Source: Rheinheimera maricola
GTDB taxonomy: Bacteria > Pseudomonadota > Gammaproteobacteria > Enterobacterales > Alteromonadaceae
DNA: 64,000 nt
Assembly: GCF_016918075.2 (NCBI RefSeq)
Contig: NZ_JAERPS020000002.1
Coordinates: forward strand, 434,001 to 498,000
Direction: 5' to 3'
Every line of letters starts with the position of its first letter. Position 1 is the first letter of the stretch. A model generated the notes under the pieces. That model made no database searches. It was not told where the DNA came from and saw only the letters and a list, made by a program, of their open reading frames with translations. Position numbers and translations under genes: made by a program. This document shows, piece after piece, positions 1-8,949 of this stretch.

Positions 1-888
1 GGTGGCACCGTAGGCTTCCCTGTGCTGGTGTTGTTGTTTGAATTACCCGCCACGCTGGGGCGTGACTTTAGTTTTGCGGTGCAAGCCATAGGCATGACCA
101 GCGCCAGCATTTTCATTTTAGCGCGACGCCAACCCATTGCCTGGGCCATGTTAAAGGGCGCCATGCTGGGCAGCCTGATCGGCACCCCACTGGGCATCTG
201 GTTTATCGCACCTTATATTCCCGAATTATGGATAAAACTGGTCTTTGCTGTGGTATGGGCCAGTTTTGGCATTTTGCATCTGTATCGTGTCAATGAAATA
301 GCCCACCACAGTGGTATGACAGAGATTAATGAAAAATGGGACTTTAACATTGGCTGCTGGATTGGGTTGCTGTCAGGCGCAGCCGTTGCAGCCGTAACCG
401 GCGTCGGTATCGATATGGTACTTTACACCGCTCTGGTGTTGCTGTGCCGCACCGATTTGAAAATAGCCATTCCTACCTCCGTAATTATTATGGCATTTAC
501 TTCAGTGTTGGGGGTACTGGTGAAAAATCTAACCACCGGCATGCAATCGGGAGTGTTTGAAAACTGGCTTGCCGCAGCGCCGGTTGTGGCGCTGGGCGCG
601 CCATTAGGAGTGTATATCGTAGCGTTAATTGGCCGTAAACCCACGTTGTTGGTGGTGGCATTTTTATGTGTAATGCAGTATTTATGGACTATGTATAGTG
701 AACACGACCACCTGGGATTAACCGGCATGTTGTTGTCAGCTCTAGCCGTAATTCTGTGTTTAATCGGCTTTGAGCAACTACGCTGCTGGGGCAAGAGACG
801 GAACGCTTTGCCAAAAGCCGCAAAGATTTATCCCATCCCACAAAGAAAACCACCACAAAGCATTGGTAGCTCTACTGACGCTATTTAA
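1..888 (+). CDS. TauE/SafE-family permease, 5' end outside the window
   Basis: The reading frame is open from base 1, so the true start lies upstream; the first in-frame start-like codon is a GTG at 22 inside the gene. The visible 295 codons encode a very hydrophobic inner-membrane protein with about seven or eight membrane segments. Its short Gly/Pro-rich turns (for example GSLIGTPLGIWF and SGAAVAAVTGVGIDMVLYTA) are typical of the TauE/SafE (DUF81) anion exporter family, whose members move sulfite, sulfoacetate and similar organosulfur anions. The substrate here cannot be told. The C-terminal tail is hydrophilic and basic. The end overlaps the end of the convergent cupin gene by 8 bp. Confidence 0.8.
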   Translation, partial: GGTVGFPVLVLLFELPATLGRDFSFAVQAIGMTSASIFILARRQPIAWAMLKGAMLGSLIGTPLGIWFIAPYIPELWIKLVFAVVWASFGILHLYRVNEIAHHSGMTEINEKWDFNIGCWIGLLSGAAVAAVTGVGIDMVLYTALVLLCRTDLKIAIPTSVIIMAFTSVLGVLVKNLTTGMQSGVFENWLAAAPVVALGAPLGVYIVALIGRKPTLLVVAFLCVMQYLWTMYSEHDHLGLTGMLLSALAVILCLIGFEQLRCWGKRRNALPKAAKIYPIPQRKPPQSIGSSTDAI

Positions 889-1888
889 GCTGCTTAATAA
901 GCCATTCTCTAATATTTTTTTCCCTGCTAGCGGAAAGCGTTCCCAAGATACCGCTGTGTTTTTCAGGCAGATGGCTGACAGGATCAACCTCCGCATGAAA
1001 AGCAAAATGATTGAACAGCGCCTGCCAGTGCTTACGTTGGTGCTGCGGTATTTGCTGCAAAGTAAGCAATGTATGCAACAGACTGTCAAATGGTGAGTTT
1101 GGTTGAGCATCATCACCCAATGACCCGCCCCACCAATAATTAATCAGAATATTTACCGCTGACAATGACTCCACATGATGCCACCACAGAGTAGGAATAT
1201 AGAGCACATCACCGGGCTCCAGCTCAGCGACTAAAGCGACATTAAGTGCTTGCTTAAACCTTGGATGCTTAACGAAATCTGGCGCAGCCAGATCGACCAT
1301 ACTAACAGGTGCACCCGCCGGTGTGTAATCCAACGGACCGATATACAGGTTACTCACTTGGTCTGGTGGAAATAGCGTAAATCGGCGACGTCCAGCTACG
1401 ACACATGCCAGATTGTCGGCATGATCAAAGTGCGCAGGTACGACAATTCGATTACCCAACCAGATCCGTGGGCAGGTATTAGATGGCAATAGAACCATAG
1501 TATTTTGCTGGCTGAAAGCCGGTAGACAAAGGTCCGTTCGGGCACTTTGCACGGCAATATGTAGCGCATCAGATTTACCATTAAGCTTCCGCAGCTCGTT
1601 TATCACCGCAGATATTGGCGCTTTGTGCCGTTCAAAATTAAAACCTGTAAGATCATCGTTGTAGCTAAGACGGCCTTTAGTATCGGGATGTGCCAATACG
1701 GTGTTAACTTCGGTTTTATTATCCAGCGTTGCAAAATAGTGCTGCAGCGCTAAGTCAGATTGCAAAGCCGCTTGCACCGCAGGCCAATGCCGCACCGCTT
1801 GGCGCAATATAGCTGGTTGATGTAATGGCAGAATGTCCTGCTGAAAACACGCTTCATCAACATTATGCCATTCGGTCACCGCAACCAT
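881..1888 (-). CDS. cupin-like (JmjC-type, Cupin_8) protein
   Basis: A protein of 335 aa. The ATG at 1888 is preferred over an upstream in-frame start because it has an AGAGG ribosome site 8 nt upstream. The fold reads as a cupin_8/JmjC dioxygenase-like domain: an HxD pair in PAHFDHADN (around residue 165) and a distal His in IPTLWWHHVES (around residue 240) are the expected metal ligands of 2-oxoglutarate/Fe(II) enzymes. It lies 90 bp downstream of the TonB receptor gene on the same strand. In Alteromonadales and Xanthomonadales, cupin-like proteins of this kind are commonly encoded beside carbohydrate TonB receptors, often with SapC and a tryptophan halogenase, which are absent here. Its reaction is unknown. 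Confidence 0.75.
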   Translation of the reverse strand: MVAVTEWHNVDEACFQQDILPLHQPAILRQAVRHWPAVQAALQSDLALQHYFATLDNKTEVNTVLAHPDTKGRLSYNDDLTGFNFERHKAPISAVINELRKLNGKSDALHIAVQSARTDLCLPAFSQQNTMVLLPSNTCPRIWLGNRIVVPAHFDHADNLACVVAGRRRFTLFPPDQVSNLYIGPLDYTPAGAPVSMVDLAAPDFVKHPRFKQALNVALVAELEPGDVLYIPTLWWHHVESLSAVNILINYWWGGSLGDDAQPNSPFDSLLHTLLTLQQIPQHQRKHWQALFNHFAFHAEVDPVSHLPEKHSGILGTLSASREKNIREWLIKQLK

Positions 1889-1978
1889 GTTTCTAACCTC
1901 TTTTAATAGCGGAAAAAATAAAGGTTGATGCTGCAGCACAGCATCAACCTTTACAACTATATTGAACGTGTTACTAAA

Positions 1979-4654
1979 TTAAAAGTTCATTCGTACACCA
2001 GCAACGAAGCGGCGGCCATTCTGATAAATCGAGAATAATCGGGCAGCATCAGTGTTGTACTCCACCACTTTTTCATCTGTTAAATTCACCGCTTCCAACG
2101 ATAGCGTAATGTTGTCTGTCAAGTTATAACCAAAACTGGCATCCAACTGGCCATAGCTATCGTTCCACAGCTCATCTCCGTTGAAATGTAAACCTTTATA
2201 CCACTCGGTACGGTAGTTATACATTAATCGGGCACTCACGCTATCGTTCTCATAATAAACACTGGCATTCATCATGTGGCGTGACGTACCTTCCACCAAA
2301 CCTGAACCAGGCTTAGTCAGATCGCGCGCTTCATCCCGCTCGGCATTAGTATAGGTGTAGTTTGCGCTGGCACCGAAATCACCAAAGGCTTGCTGGTAGC
2401 TCACTTCAAAACCATCTGTTGTACCACCTGGGCCATTCTCCGGACGGGTAAAGGTTACATCAACCCATTCATCGCCTTCTTCCCAGTAACGTTGATCAAC
2501 AAAGGTTGAGAAGCTGCGATAGCTCTTCACATCTTTGTGGAAATAGGTAACTGCAAACAATGCTGAAGCATCAAAATACCATTCCCACGATAAATCAAAC
2601 TGATCTGCAATTTGCGGCATTAAATGCGGGTTGCTGGCGCTGCCGGTAGGCTGTGCCACATTTAATGAGCCATAAGTGATGGACGACGAGATATTGTTCC
2701 AGTCCTGCCGCGCCATTACCCGGGCAGCACCAAAGCGCAGGATTTGCTCGTCTGACAGATCAAAAGCGATGTTTAAACTTGGTAACACTTCGCTGTAATC
2801 GTTATCCGTTTCAACCCACTCTAATACTTCAGGTGTTAACCATTCACGGTCGATAGTCCACAGCCCCCAGGAATCACCAGAGAACTCATAACCGCCCGAC
2901 GTCTGCTGCGTATCAACATAACGCACACCGATATTGCCGCGGAAACCTTCACCTTCAAAATCACCCTGTACATACAGCGCTAAAATATCTTCTTCTACTG
3001 CCCAGATTTCCGCCAAGTTTTTTGACTTAGCAAAATCGGCTGGTACGCCATTTAGACCGACAAATGCAATTTCTTCCATCGCTGCGCGGTTATGCGCCAT
3101 TTGCTGAGTCATATTGCCGTTAACCACGGCATCGATATTTACCGTGCCATTGAACAAACCACATTGTGCCCAGTCATAGCAGGTCGCAAAAATATGGCTT
3201 AAATAGTCGCCGGCAACACCTTCATTTCCTACCATAGTTTGCGGACCATGCCAGCTGTAAGCAACACGGTCTTGCGTGCGCTCAGCCATACGGTACTTGG
3301 CGCCAGTATTGATAGCGGTGAATGCACCTTTTTGAACGGGAATGGTCAAATCGAACTGTGCATAAGTTTCTTCATCAGTAGTGGGTTTTTCACCACCCCA
3401 TATCCAGCCGGGACGAAATTGCGTAGGATCTGCAGCGTCCACGTCTGTATTGGCGGTTGGCGTGCCGCCGCGTAAATCAAAGTTGTATCCGGTGCCACCA
3501 GCCGGGCCGTACTCCCAAGAGGTCTCACGGTAAGTACCACCTTTCGCTTCAGTATGGCCTACTTGCGTGTGTAGATCATATGTCTCACCGCTGTACGTCA
3601 GATCGAAGTCAATCGCACGGGTTTCGGTTGATGATACCCGGTTAATAAAGTTATAGGCGGCAGTACCACCTGAGGCCACTTCACCCGCCACAATGCTGCC
3701 ATTTTCAACTACGGTATTGCTCAGTGAACCGGCATTGTTGTTGACAAAAATCAACCAATTCTGGTTATGGTTGTTAGCATCGACTTTAGAATCCAGAACA
3801 TTTAACACCATATCTAACTGGTCGTTTGGCCGGGACTGTAACGACAGGAACAAGGTTTCACGTTCTCTGTCCTGTTCAAAGCGAGGCACGCCGATATGGC
3901 TAGGTACCTTGGCATCTAGATCAGCATTAGTTGGCCAGCCAAGAACTTCAAAACCTTGCCGCACTACCTTACGGTCTTGCTTGATTGCTGACACCAGCAC
4001 ACCAAAGCTTTCTGCCTCATTTTTCCAGGAGTACATACCAGAAACCTGCGGGTCCCACTTTTCTGATGAATCAGAATACTGACCTTCCAGAGACAGGTTA
4101 ATCGAGTTAGCCTCCATTGCCAGCGGTTTGCGGGTACGCAGGATCACCGTGCCACCTATAGAGCCTTCATCAATGCTGGCCTGTGGTGATTTATACACTT
4201 CTAAATCAGACACCAGTGAGGAGGGCAACATAGTGTAGTTAAAACTACGACCTGGGTTGTCCAGAATAAACCAATCTGCTGTTGCAACCGTCTGACCATT
4301 TAGCAAGGTACGGTTAGTAGATGAACTAGCACCACGAACCGTTATTTTTTCGCCTTCACCAAACTCACGGCTTACACCTACACCAGTTATACGTGACAAA
4401 GATTCTGCCACGTTTTTGTCAGGAAACTTGCCAATGTCTTCCGCTGTCACAACATCGACAATGGAATTTGAAAAACGCTTAGCATTTAAATTGGCTTCCT
4501 GCGAGGCGCGGATACCACGGATCTCGATCACCTCAACCTGTTCAGCTTTTTCTGTTTCATTGGCGGCAAACGCTGGCATAGCCAATACGGCACTGCCCAC
4601 TAACAACCCCAGTTTTACTGCTAAGGCACATTTATTAATTTTATTGTGCTGCAT
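1979..4654 (-). CDS. TonB-dependent receptor (large Xanthomonas/Caulobacter type), LacI-controlled
   Basis: A protein of 891 aa with a signal peptide (basic start, hydrophobic core, cleavage near AMPAFA-A). A TonB box region (VEVIEIRGIRAS) is followed by a plug domain (roughly residues 50-170, with FPDKNVAESLSRITGV and VRGASSSTNRTLLNG) and a 22-strand barrel ending in the aromatic residue F (VAGVRMNF). Length and plug motifs match the large TonB receptors used by Alteromonas, Xanthomonas and Caulobacter for oligosaccharides. The ATG has GGGAG 6 nt upstream. A LacI-type operator overlaps the promoter and a LacI gene is divergent, which supports sugar-induced expression. The ligand is not known; the operator type hints at an amino sugar or another glycan fragment. 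Confidence 0.88.
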   Translation of the reverse strand: MQHNKINKCALAVKLGLLVGSAVLAMPAFAANETEKAEQVEVIEIRGIRASQEANLNAKRFSNSIVDVVTAEDIGKFPDKNVAESLSRITGVGVSREFGEGEKITVRGASSSTNRTLLNGQTVATADWFILDNPGRSFNYTMLPSSLVSDLEVYKSPQASIDEGSIGGTVILRTRKPLAMEANSINLSLEGQYSDSSEKWDPQVSGMYSWKNEAESFGVLVSAIKQDRKVVRQGFEVLGWPTNADLDAKVPSHIGVPRFEQDRERETLFLSLQSRPNDQLDMVLNVLDSKVDANNHNQNWLIFVNNNAGSLSNTVVENGSIVAGEVASGGTAAYNFINRVSSTETRAIDFDLTYSGETYDLHTQVGHTEAKGGTYRETSWEYGPAGGTGYNFDLRGGTPTANTDVDAADPTQFRPGWIWGGEKPTTDEETYAQFDLTIPVQKGAFTAINTGAKYRMAERTQDRVAYSWHGPQTMVGNEGVAGDYLSHIFATCYDWAQCGLFNGTVNIDAVVNGNMTQQMAHNRAAMEEIAFVGLNGVPADFAKSKNLAEIWAVEEDILALYVQGDFEGEGFRGNIGVRYVDTQQTSGGYEFSGDSWGLWTIDREWLTPEVLEWVETDNDYSEVLPSLNIAFDLSDEQILRFGAARVMARQDWNNISSSITYGSLNVAQPTGSASNPHLMPQIADQFDLSWEWYFDASALFAVTYFHKDVKSYRSFSTFVDQRYWEEGDEWVDVTFTRPENGPGGTTDGFEVSYQQAFGDFGASANYTYTNAERDEARDLTKPGSGLVEGTSRHMMNASVYYENDSVSARLMYNYRTEWYKGLHFNGDELWNDSYGQLDASFGYNLTDNITLSLEAVNLTDEKVVEYNTDAARLFSIYQNGRRFVAGVRMNF

Positions 4655-4709
4655 ATGCTTCTCCCGTTCCTGCTCTTTAATTTTGTTGTCTTAATTCCTG
4701 GATACTTAA

Positions 4710-4723
4710 TGACAACGCTGTCA
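4710..4723. promoter_or_regulatory. LacI-family operator before the TonB receptor
   Basis: TGACAACGCTGTCA lies inside ATGACAACGCTGTCAT, a palindrome with 14 of 16 matching positions. The central CG and the even spacing are typical of LacI-family operators. From memory it resembles NagR-type operators of Alteromonadales (TGACARCGYTGTCA). The identical 14-mer occurs at 18341-18354. Confidence 0.65.
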
Positions 4724-4732
4724 TTGGTATTG

Positions 4733-4761
4733 AACATACACAAAAAATTTTAGCTTTGCAA
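4733..4761 (-). promoter_or_regulatory. predicted sigma70 promoter of the LacI-controlled TonB receptor
   Basis: Read on the minus strand, TTGCAA (4756-4761) and TATGTT (4733-4738) are separated by exactly 17 bp. The LacI-type palindrome starts 9 nt after the -10 element, so a bound repressor would sit on the transcription start. Confidence 0.5.
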
Positions 4762-5018
4762 ACCGAATTCGACGAAATTTTAAACGAAATTTGTAACAGC
4801 TGTTTGCCAGGCTGTAATATGCCCGCTGATGAAGTGTGCAGCAGCATTAAAACGTCAGCCACCACCAAAAAACAATAATTTTCACTATATCAATCACTTA
4901 ATAAATCACGCTCGTTAAATACCTGACAAAGTTGTCTAAATAGCGTTTAATTTTTGCAATTAGTGTTTGCCGTTAAGGCAAAAAACAGGTATCCATTAGT
5001 TTAAAATAAGCTAATTAA

Positions 5019-5033
5019 TGACCAGCGCTGTCA
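5019..5033. promoter_or_regulatory. possible second LacI-family site, upstream of the repressor gene
   Basis: TGACCAGCGCTGTCA shares both half-sites (TGAC and GCTGTCA) with the operator at 4710 but has one extra base in the middle, which breaks the ideal symmetry. It lies 76 bp before the lacI-type start codon, in a 454-bp divergent intergenic region (4655-5108) that holds no gene. It may serve autoregulation or DNA looping with the site at 4710. Confidence 0.4.
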
Positions 5034-5108
5034 TCAATTATCTACATAATCAGTATCGGCAGCCTGTTAGTTGTCGCTACCATCGATTTTAAGGGGCGGA
5101 GTGACGCC

Positions 5109-6131
5109 ATGAAAGTAACTATAAATGATGTTGCCCACCATGCTGGGGTGTCTATTAAAACCGTCTCAAGGGTAATGAACAATGAACCCTCTGTACGTAA
5201 AGACACGGTAGACAAAGTGCAGGCCGCCATTGCCGAGCTGCAATATCAGCCTAACGCGGCGGCACGCAACTTAGCCAGCAGCCGCTCGTTCAGCATTGGC
5301 TATATTTACGATAACCCCAATGCTTATTACGTTATTGATATGCAGCGCGGGTTATTAGACGCATGCCGTAAACACGGTTACGAACTTATTATTCATCCGA
5401 CTAACGCTAAATCGCCGGATATAGTGCAGGAAGTGTTAGAGCTAGTGCGGCAATCCAGACTGGCCGGCTTAGTGCTGACCCCGCCGTTTTCAGAAATGCC
5501 ACATATAGCCAGCGCACTGGAAACCATTGGCGTGCCCTTTGTGCGGATTATCTCCGGCTCTACGCCCTCGCCTAAATTAAGTAACTGTGTGTTGATAGAC
5601 GATTTTACCGCCGCCTTTAAAATTACCAACCACCTGCTGGAGCTCGGCCACACCGACATCGCTTTTTTGTGTGGTGATGAAGAGCATAGCTCCAGTGGCG
5701 AACGACTTGCCGGCTATCAGGCTGCTTTGGCCAAGCGTGGCATTGCTGCCAATGCTAAGTTCATCGTACCAGGCAGTTATTCGTTTGAATCAGGGGTGCA
5801 AGGCGCGAAAAAACTGATGGAGTTAAGCAAAAAGCCAACAGCAATTTTTGCCTGTAACGACGAAATTGCCGCCGGCGCGCTGTTTAGTGCCAGGCTAATG
5901 CATATTGCCATTCCGCAACAACTGGCGATCGCCGGCTTTGAAAACAGTCCGTTTTCGCGCCAAACCTGGCCACCACTAACCACAGCGCATCAGCCCAACG
6001 TCACCATCGCGCAGCAAGCAGCAGAACTGTTATTCCGTCATACTAAGCCCAATGCCAGCAAAACTTTATCGGACAAACAACCGGTGTTTATTCCGGAACT
6101 GTTGGTGCGCGAGTCTACCGCTATCAATTAA
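5109..6131 (+). CDS. LacI-family transcriptional repressor
   Basis: A protein of 340 aa, the usual LacI length. The N-terminal helix-turn-helix (residues 1-50) reads TINDVAHHAGVSIKTVSRV followed by NNEPSVRKDT and the hinge helix AARNLASSRS. The rest is a periplasmic-binding-protein-like sensor domain (from IGYIYDNPN to the end). The ATG has GGAG 7 nt upstream. It is divergent from the TonB receptor, and a palindromic operator sits at the receptor promoter, so the receptor is the most likely target. A second identical operator at 18341 suggests a wider regulon. The effector sugar cannot be read from the sequence. Confidence 0.92.
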   Translation: MKVTINDVAHHAGVSIKTVSRVMNNEPSVRKDTVDKVQAAIAELQYQPNAAARNLASSRSFSIGYIYDNPNAYYVIDMQRGLLDACRKHGYELIIHPTNAKSPDIVQEVLELVRQSRLAGLVLTPPFSEMPHIASALETIGVPFVRIISGSTPSPKLSNCVLIDDFTAAFKITNHLLELGHTDIAFLCGDEEHSSSGERLAGYQAALAKRGIAANAKFIVPGSYSFESGVQGAKKLMELSKKPTAIFACNDEIAAGALFSARLMHIAIPQQLAIAGFENSPFSRQTWPPLTTAHQPNVTIAQQAAELLFRHTKPNASKTLSDKQPVFIPELLVRESTAIN

Positions 6132-6137
6132 TAATAA

Positions 6138-6165
6138 AAAAAACCGCCGTTGACTGCGGTTTTTT
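6138..6165. terminator. bidirectional terminator between lacI-type gene and AbgT gene
   Basis: AAAAAACCGC and GCGGTTTTTT form a 10-bp perfect inverted repeat with an 8-nt loop. It has a T-run on either strand and lies between two convergent genes. Confidence 0.85.
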
Positions 6166-6183
6166 ATCGCTTGTTAAACGCGC

Positions 6184-7782
6184 TTAGCCACCAAATTGAT
6201 AGTAGGTTGGCGAACCCGGCCCCACCGGCAGGTTGAAGACAAACACCCACAGGTAAAACAATGCCACCCAGCCGACAAAGAATACCATGGTATAAGGAAG
6301 CATGGTGGCGATCAGCGTGCCGATACCTAAATCCTTTTTATAGCGCGCAGCCACCGCCAAAATAAGGCCAAAGTAGCTCATCATTGGTGTAATCAAGTTT
6401 GTAACTGAGTCACCAATACGATAAGCCGCCTGGATCACTTCAGGCGAGTAACCCACAATCATTAGCATGGGTACAAAAATAGGCGCAAAAATGGCCCACT
6501 GCGCCGACGCTGAACCCAGCGATAAATTCACTAAGGCACACATAGCAATAAATACGACAAATAATCCGGGCCCGGTTAAGCCAATATCCTGCAATAAGGT
6601 GGCGCCGTTCACCGCCAAAATAGAGCCTAAATTAGACCAACCAAAAAACGCCACAAACTGAGCCGCGAAGAACACCAGTACAATGTATAACCCCATTGAG
6701 CTAATACTTTTTGCCATGGCATTTATCACGTCACGATCGGTTTTCATCGTGCCGACAACACGGCCGTAGATATAACCAGGAATAGCAAAGGTGATAAAAA
6801 TAAACACCACTATGCCCTTTAAAAAAGGCGAACCGGCGACCAAACCGGTTTCAGGGTGTCGCAGAGGGCCCCATTCTGGCACAACGCTAATGGCCAGTAA
6901 TATTCCCAGCGCTAAAAAAGCTAAGCCGGCAGCTTTAAGGCCACGCTTTTCAACCACACTAAGCTTGTCCAGTTGTGGCGCACCTAAATCTACCGCGGCT
7001 TCGCTAACATCGTAACGGCCTAATTTGGGCTCAACGATTTTTTCAGTAACAAAGGCCCCTAAAGCGGCAATAAAAAATGTGCTGGCTATCATAAAGAACC
7101 AATTGGCTTCCGGCCCTACCGTGTAGTTTGGATCAATTAAATTGGCTGCTGATTGGGTAAAACCAGCCAGCAACGGATCGACAGTACCAATAAACAAGTT
7201 AGCGCTGTAACCACCCGATACACCTGCAAAAGCAGCAGCTAAACCGGCTAGTGGGTGACGCCCCAGGGAATGAAAAATAACCGCCGCCATCGGAATTAGC
7301 ACCACATAACCCAACTCAGAGGCGGTGTTTGAAATAATGCCGGCAAATACGATGGTTACCGTAACCATGCGTTTTGACGCGCCCATCACTAAACCACGCA
7401 TAGCGGCAGAAATAAGCCCGGAGTGTTCGGCAATACTTACACCTAACAATGCCACCAATACCACGCCCAGTGGCGGGAAACTGGTGAAATTGGTAACCAA
7501 ATTCGACACAATGCGTTGCAGGCCATCAACACTAACCAGGTTTACCACCCGGATCACGCCATCAGCTGCGCGCCCGGCGGTACCCTCAGGCCGCGGGTCA
7601 AGCGCGCTGACATCAAAATAAGCCGCAATACCGCTGCCCAGCACAACAGCCAGAGCAAACATGGCAAACAAGGTAACGGGATGTGGTAGCAGGTTACCCA
7701 GCCATTCCACCGTATCAAGAAAACGGGTAAACCAGCCGCGCTTGCCCGGTTCGGCGTTCGCGCTGTTGTCAGTAGCTGACAT
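6184..7782 (-). CDS. AbgT-family transporter
   Basis: A protein of 532 aa with about 9-13 hydrophobic segments, the usual size for the AbgT (YdaH/MtrF) family. That family takes up p-aminobenzoyl-glutamate or exports sulfonamides and related compounds using an ion gradient. Recognisable blocks are the N-terminal DTVEWLGNLLPHPVTLFAMF, the SNTASELGYVVLIPM region and the C-terminal GDSVTNLITPMMSYFGLIL, which are strongly conserved in the family. The start codon has GAGGA about 7 nt upstream. It is convergent with the LacI-type gene and separated from it by a terminator, so it is probably independent of the sugar locus. The substrate is not known. Confidence 0.88.
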   Translation of the reverse strand: MSATDNSANAEPGKRGWFTRFLDTVEWLGNLLPHPVTLFAMFALAVVLGSGIAAYFDVSALDPRPEGTAGRAADGVIRVVNLVSVDGLQRIVSNLVTNFTSFPPLGVVLVALLGVSIAEHSGLISAAMRGLVMGASKRMVTVTIVFAGIISNTASELGYVVLIPMAAVIFHSLGRHPLAGLAAAFAGVSGGYSANLFIGTVDPLLAGFTQSAANLIDPNYTVGPEANWFFMIASTFFIAALGAFVTEKIVEPKLGRYDVSEAAVDLGAPQLDKLSVVEKRGLKAAGLAFLALGILLAISVVPEWGPLRHPETGLVAGSPFLKGIVVFIFITFAIPGYIYGRVVGTMKTDRDVINAMAKSISSMGLYIVLVFFAAQFVAFFGWSNLGSILAVNGATLLQDIGLTGPGLFVVFIAMCALVNLSLGSASAQWAIFAPIFVPMLMIVGYSPEVIQAAYRIGDSVTNLITPMMSYFGLILAVAARYKKDLGIGTLIATMLPYTMVFFVGWVALFYLWVFVFNLPVGPGSPTYYQFGG

Positions 7783-8154
7783 AATTTTTCCTCAGTCTTA
7801 TGGGTGCTATGCCATAGGGCGCATTTGTAGCACTGTGTTGCATTTATATAGCTCTGGGTGGGAATGAACAGCAAAACGCTGAAAAAAAGCAGTTTAATCG
7901 CTTAAAACTGCACACCTAAGCCAAAGTAATTTCATTCTCAGCCGGCAAATTTAGCACAATTGGCAAGCATGACAAACCATCAGCATCTACTTTTGTTTGC
8001 TAGCCGTTTAGATGGCTTTAACCAAGCTTGTTAGCAACATTGTCCGGCTAACTGCTTTTAAGCAGCCTAGCCCTGATGTAGCACTAAAGTACCGTTGCCG
8101 CCGGGCGTTTCTGCTTCTAGCATGGCGCTAGTAGCTAATTTTGGAGTAAACAGC
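7783..8154. other. intergenic region between AbgT and 3-hydroxybutyrate dehydrogenase
   Basis: These 372 bases carry two divergent promoters by position. No gene was found. The only notable structure is CTAGC-atggc-GCTAG at 8117-8131, a 5-bp inverted repeat about 25 bp before the dehydrogenase start, which could be a weak operator or chance. Confidence 0.4.
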
Positions 8155-8904
8155 ATGCAGATTGTTATTACCGGCGCCACCGGCGGTATTGGTTTTGCCA
8201 TTGCCAACCACTTTGCCAGCGCAGGCCACCAAGTCGTGTTAGCGGATTTACAAGCCGCGATGATTGACAGCAAAGTGGCAGACCTGCGGGCCCAGGGTTA
8301 CAACGCCGCCGGTATCGTACTGGATGTTACTGATGCGGCTTCAATTGCGGCCTGCACTGCACAATACCAACCCGATATCCTGGTCAATAACGCTGGCATT
8401 CAACACGTGGCACGGCTGGAAGATTTTCCGCCAGAGAAGTGGCAGCAGCTAATCAATGTAATGCTAACCGGCCCGGCAATGCTAAGCCGTGCTGTACTGC
8501 CGGGCATGCGCAGCCGCAATTTCGGTCGTATCATTAATATTGGTTCTATCCATGCACTGGTGGCATCACCGTTTAAATCAGCCTATGTTGCCGCCAAACA
8601 CGGTTTGCTCGGGTTTAGTAAAGTGATTGCGCTGGAAAACGCGGATAAAGACATCACCATTAACACTATTTGTCCGGCCTACGTAAAAACCCCACTGGTA
8701 GAGCAACAGATAGCCGCCCAGGCGAAAGAACATAATCTGACCGAGCAACAGGTCATTGAGCAAATTATGCTGGCACCTATGCCGCAAAAAGCTTTTATCG
8801 GCGTCGATGAAATTGCAGCTACTGCGGCGTTTTTGTGCAGCCCGGCAGCACGGCATATTACCGCCCAAACTATGGTACTAGACGGTGGCTGGACGGCGCG
8901 CTAG
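8155..8904 (+). CDS. bdhA: 3-hydroxybutyrate dehydrogenase (SDR family)
   Basis: A protein of 249 aa. The ATG at 8155 (GGAG 8 nt upstream) puts the Rossmann motif TGATGGIG near the N-terminus as expected for short-chain dehydrogenases; the longer open frame upstream is not needed. It shows NNAG (around residue 80), catalytic Ser in NIGSIHAL, and YVAAKHG with Tyr and Lys. The segment ICPAYVKTPLVEQQI and the C-terminal HITAQTMVLDGGWTA are characteristic of bacterial D-3-hydroxybutyrate dehydrogenases, which oxidise 3-hydroxybutyrate to acetoacetate with NAD+. It lies 45 bp before the CrbS-like kinase on the same strand, so the two are likely co-transcribed. Confidence 0.88.
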   Translation: MQIVITGATGGIGFAIANHFASAGHQVVLADLQAAMIDSKVADLRAQGYNAAGIVLDVTDAASIAACTAQYQPDILVNNAGIQHVARLEDFPPEKWQQLINVMLTGPAMLSRAVLPGMRSRNFGRIINIGSIHALVASPFKSAYVAAKHGLLGFSKVIALENADKDITINTICPAYVKTPLVEQQIAAQAKEHNLTEQQVIEQIMLAPMPQKAFIGVDEIAATAAFLCSPAARHITAQTMVLDGGWTAR

Positions 8905-8949
8905 CTCAGTGGCGAAAACTCAGGCACAATCAGGCGTTGTGGTAACTAA

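Noticed and set aside
4677-4868. Small minus-strand open frame upstream of the TonB receptor
   Set aside because: It covers the receptor promoter and LacI operator and has no domain resemblance or ribosome site.
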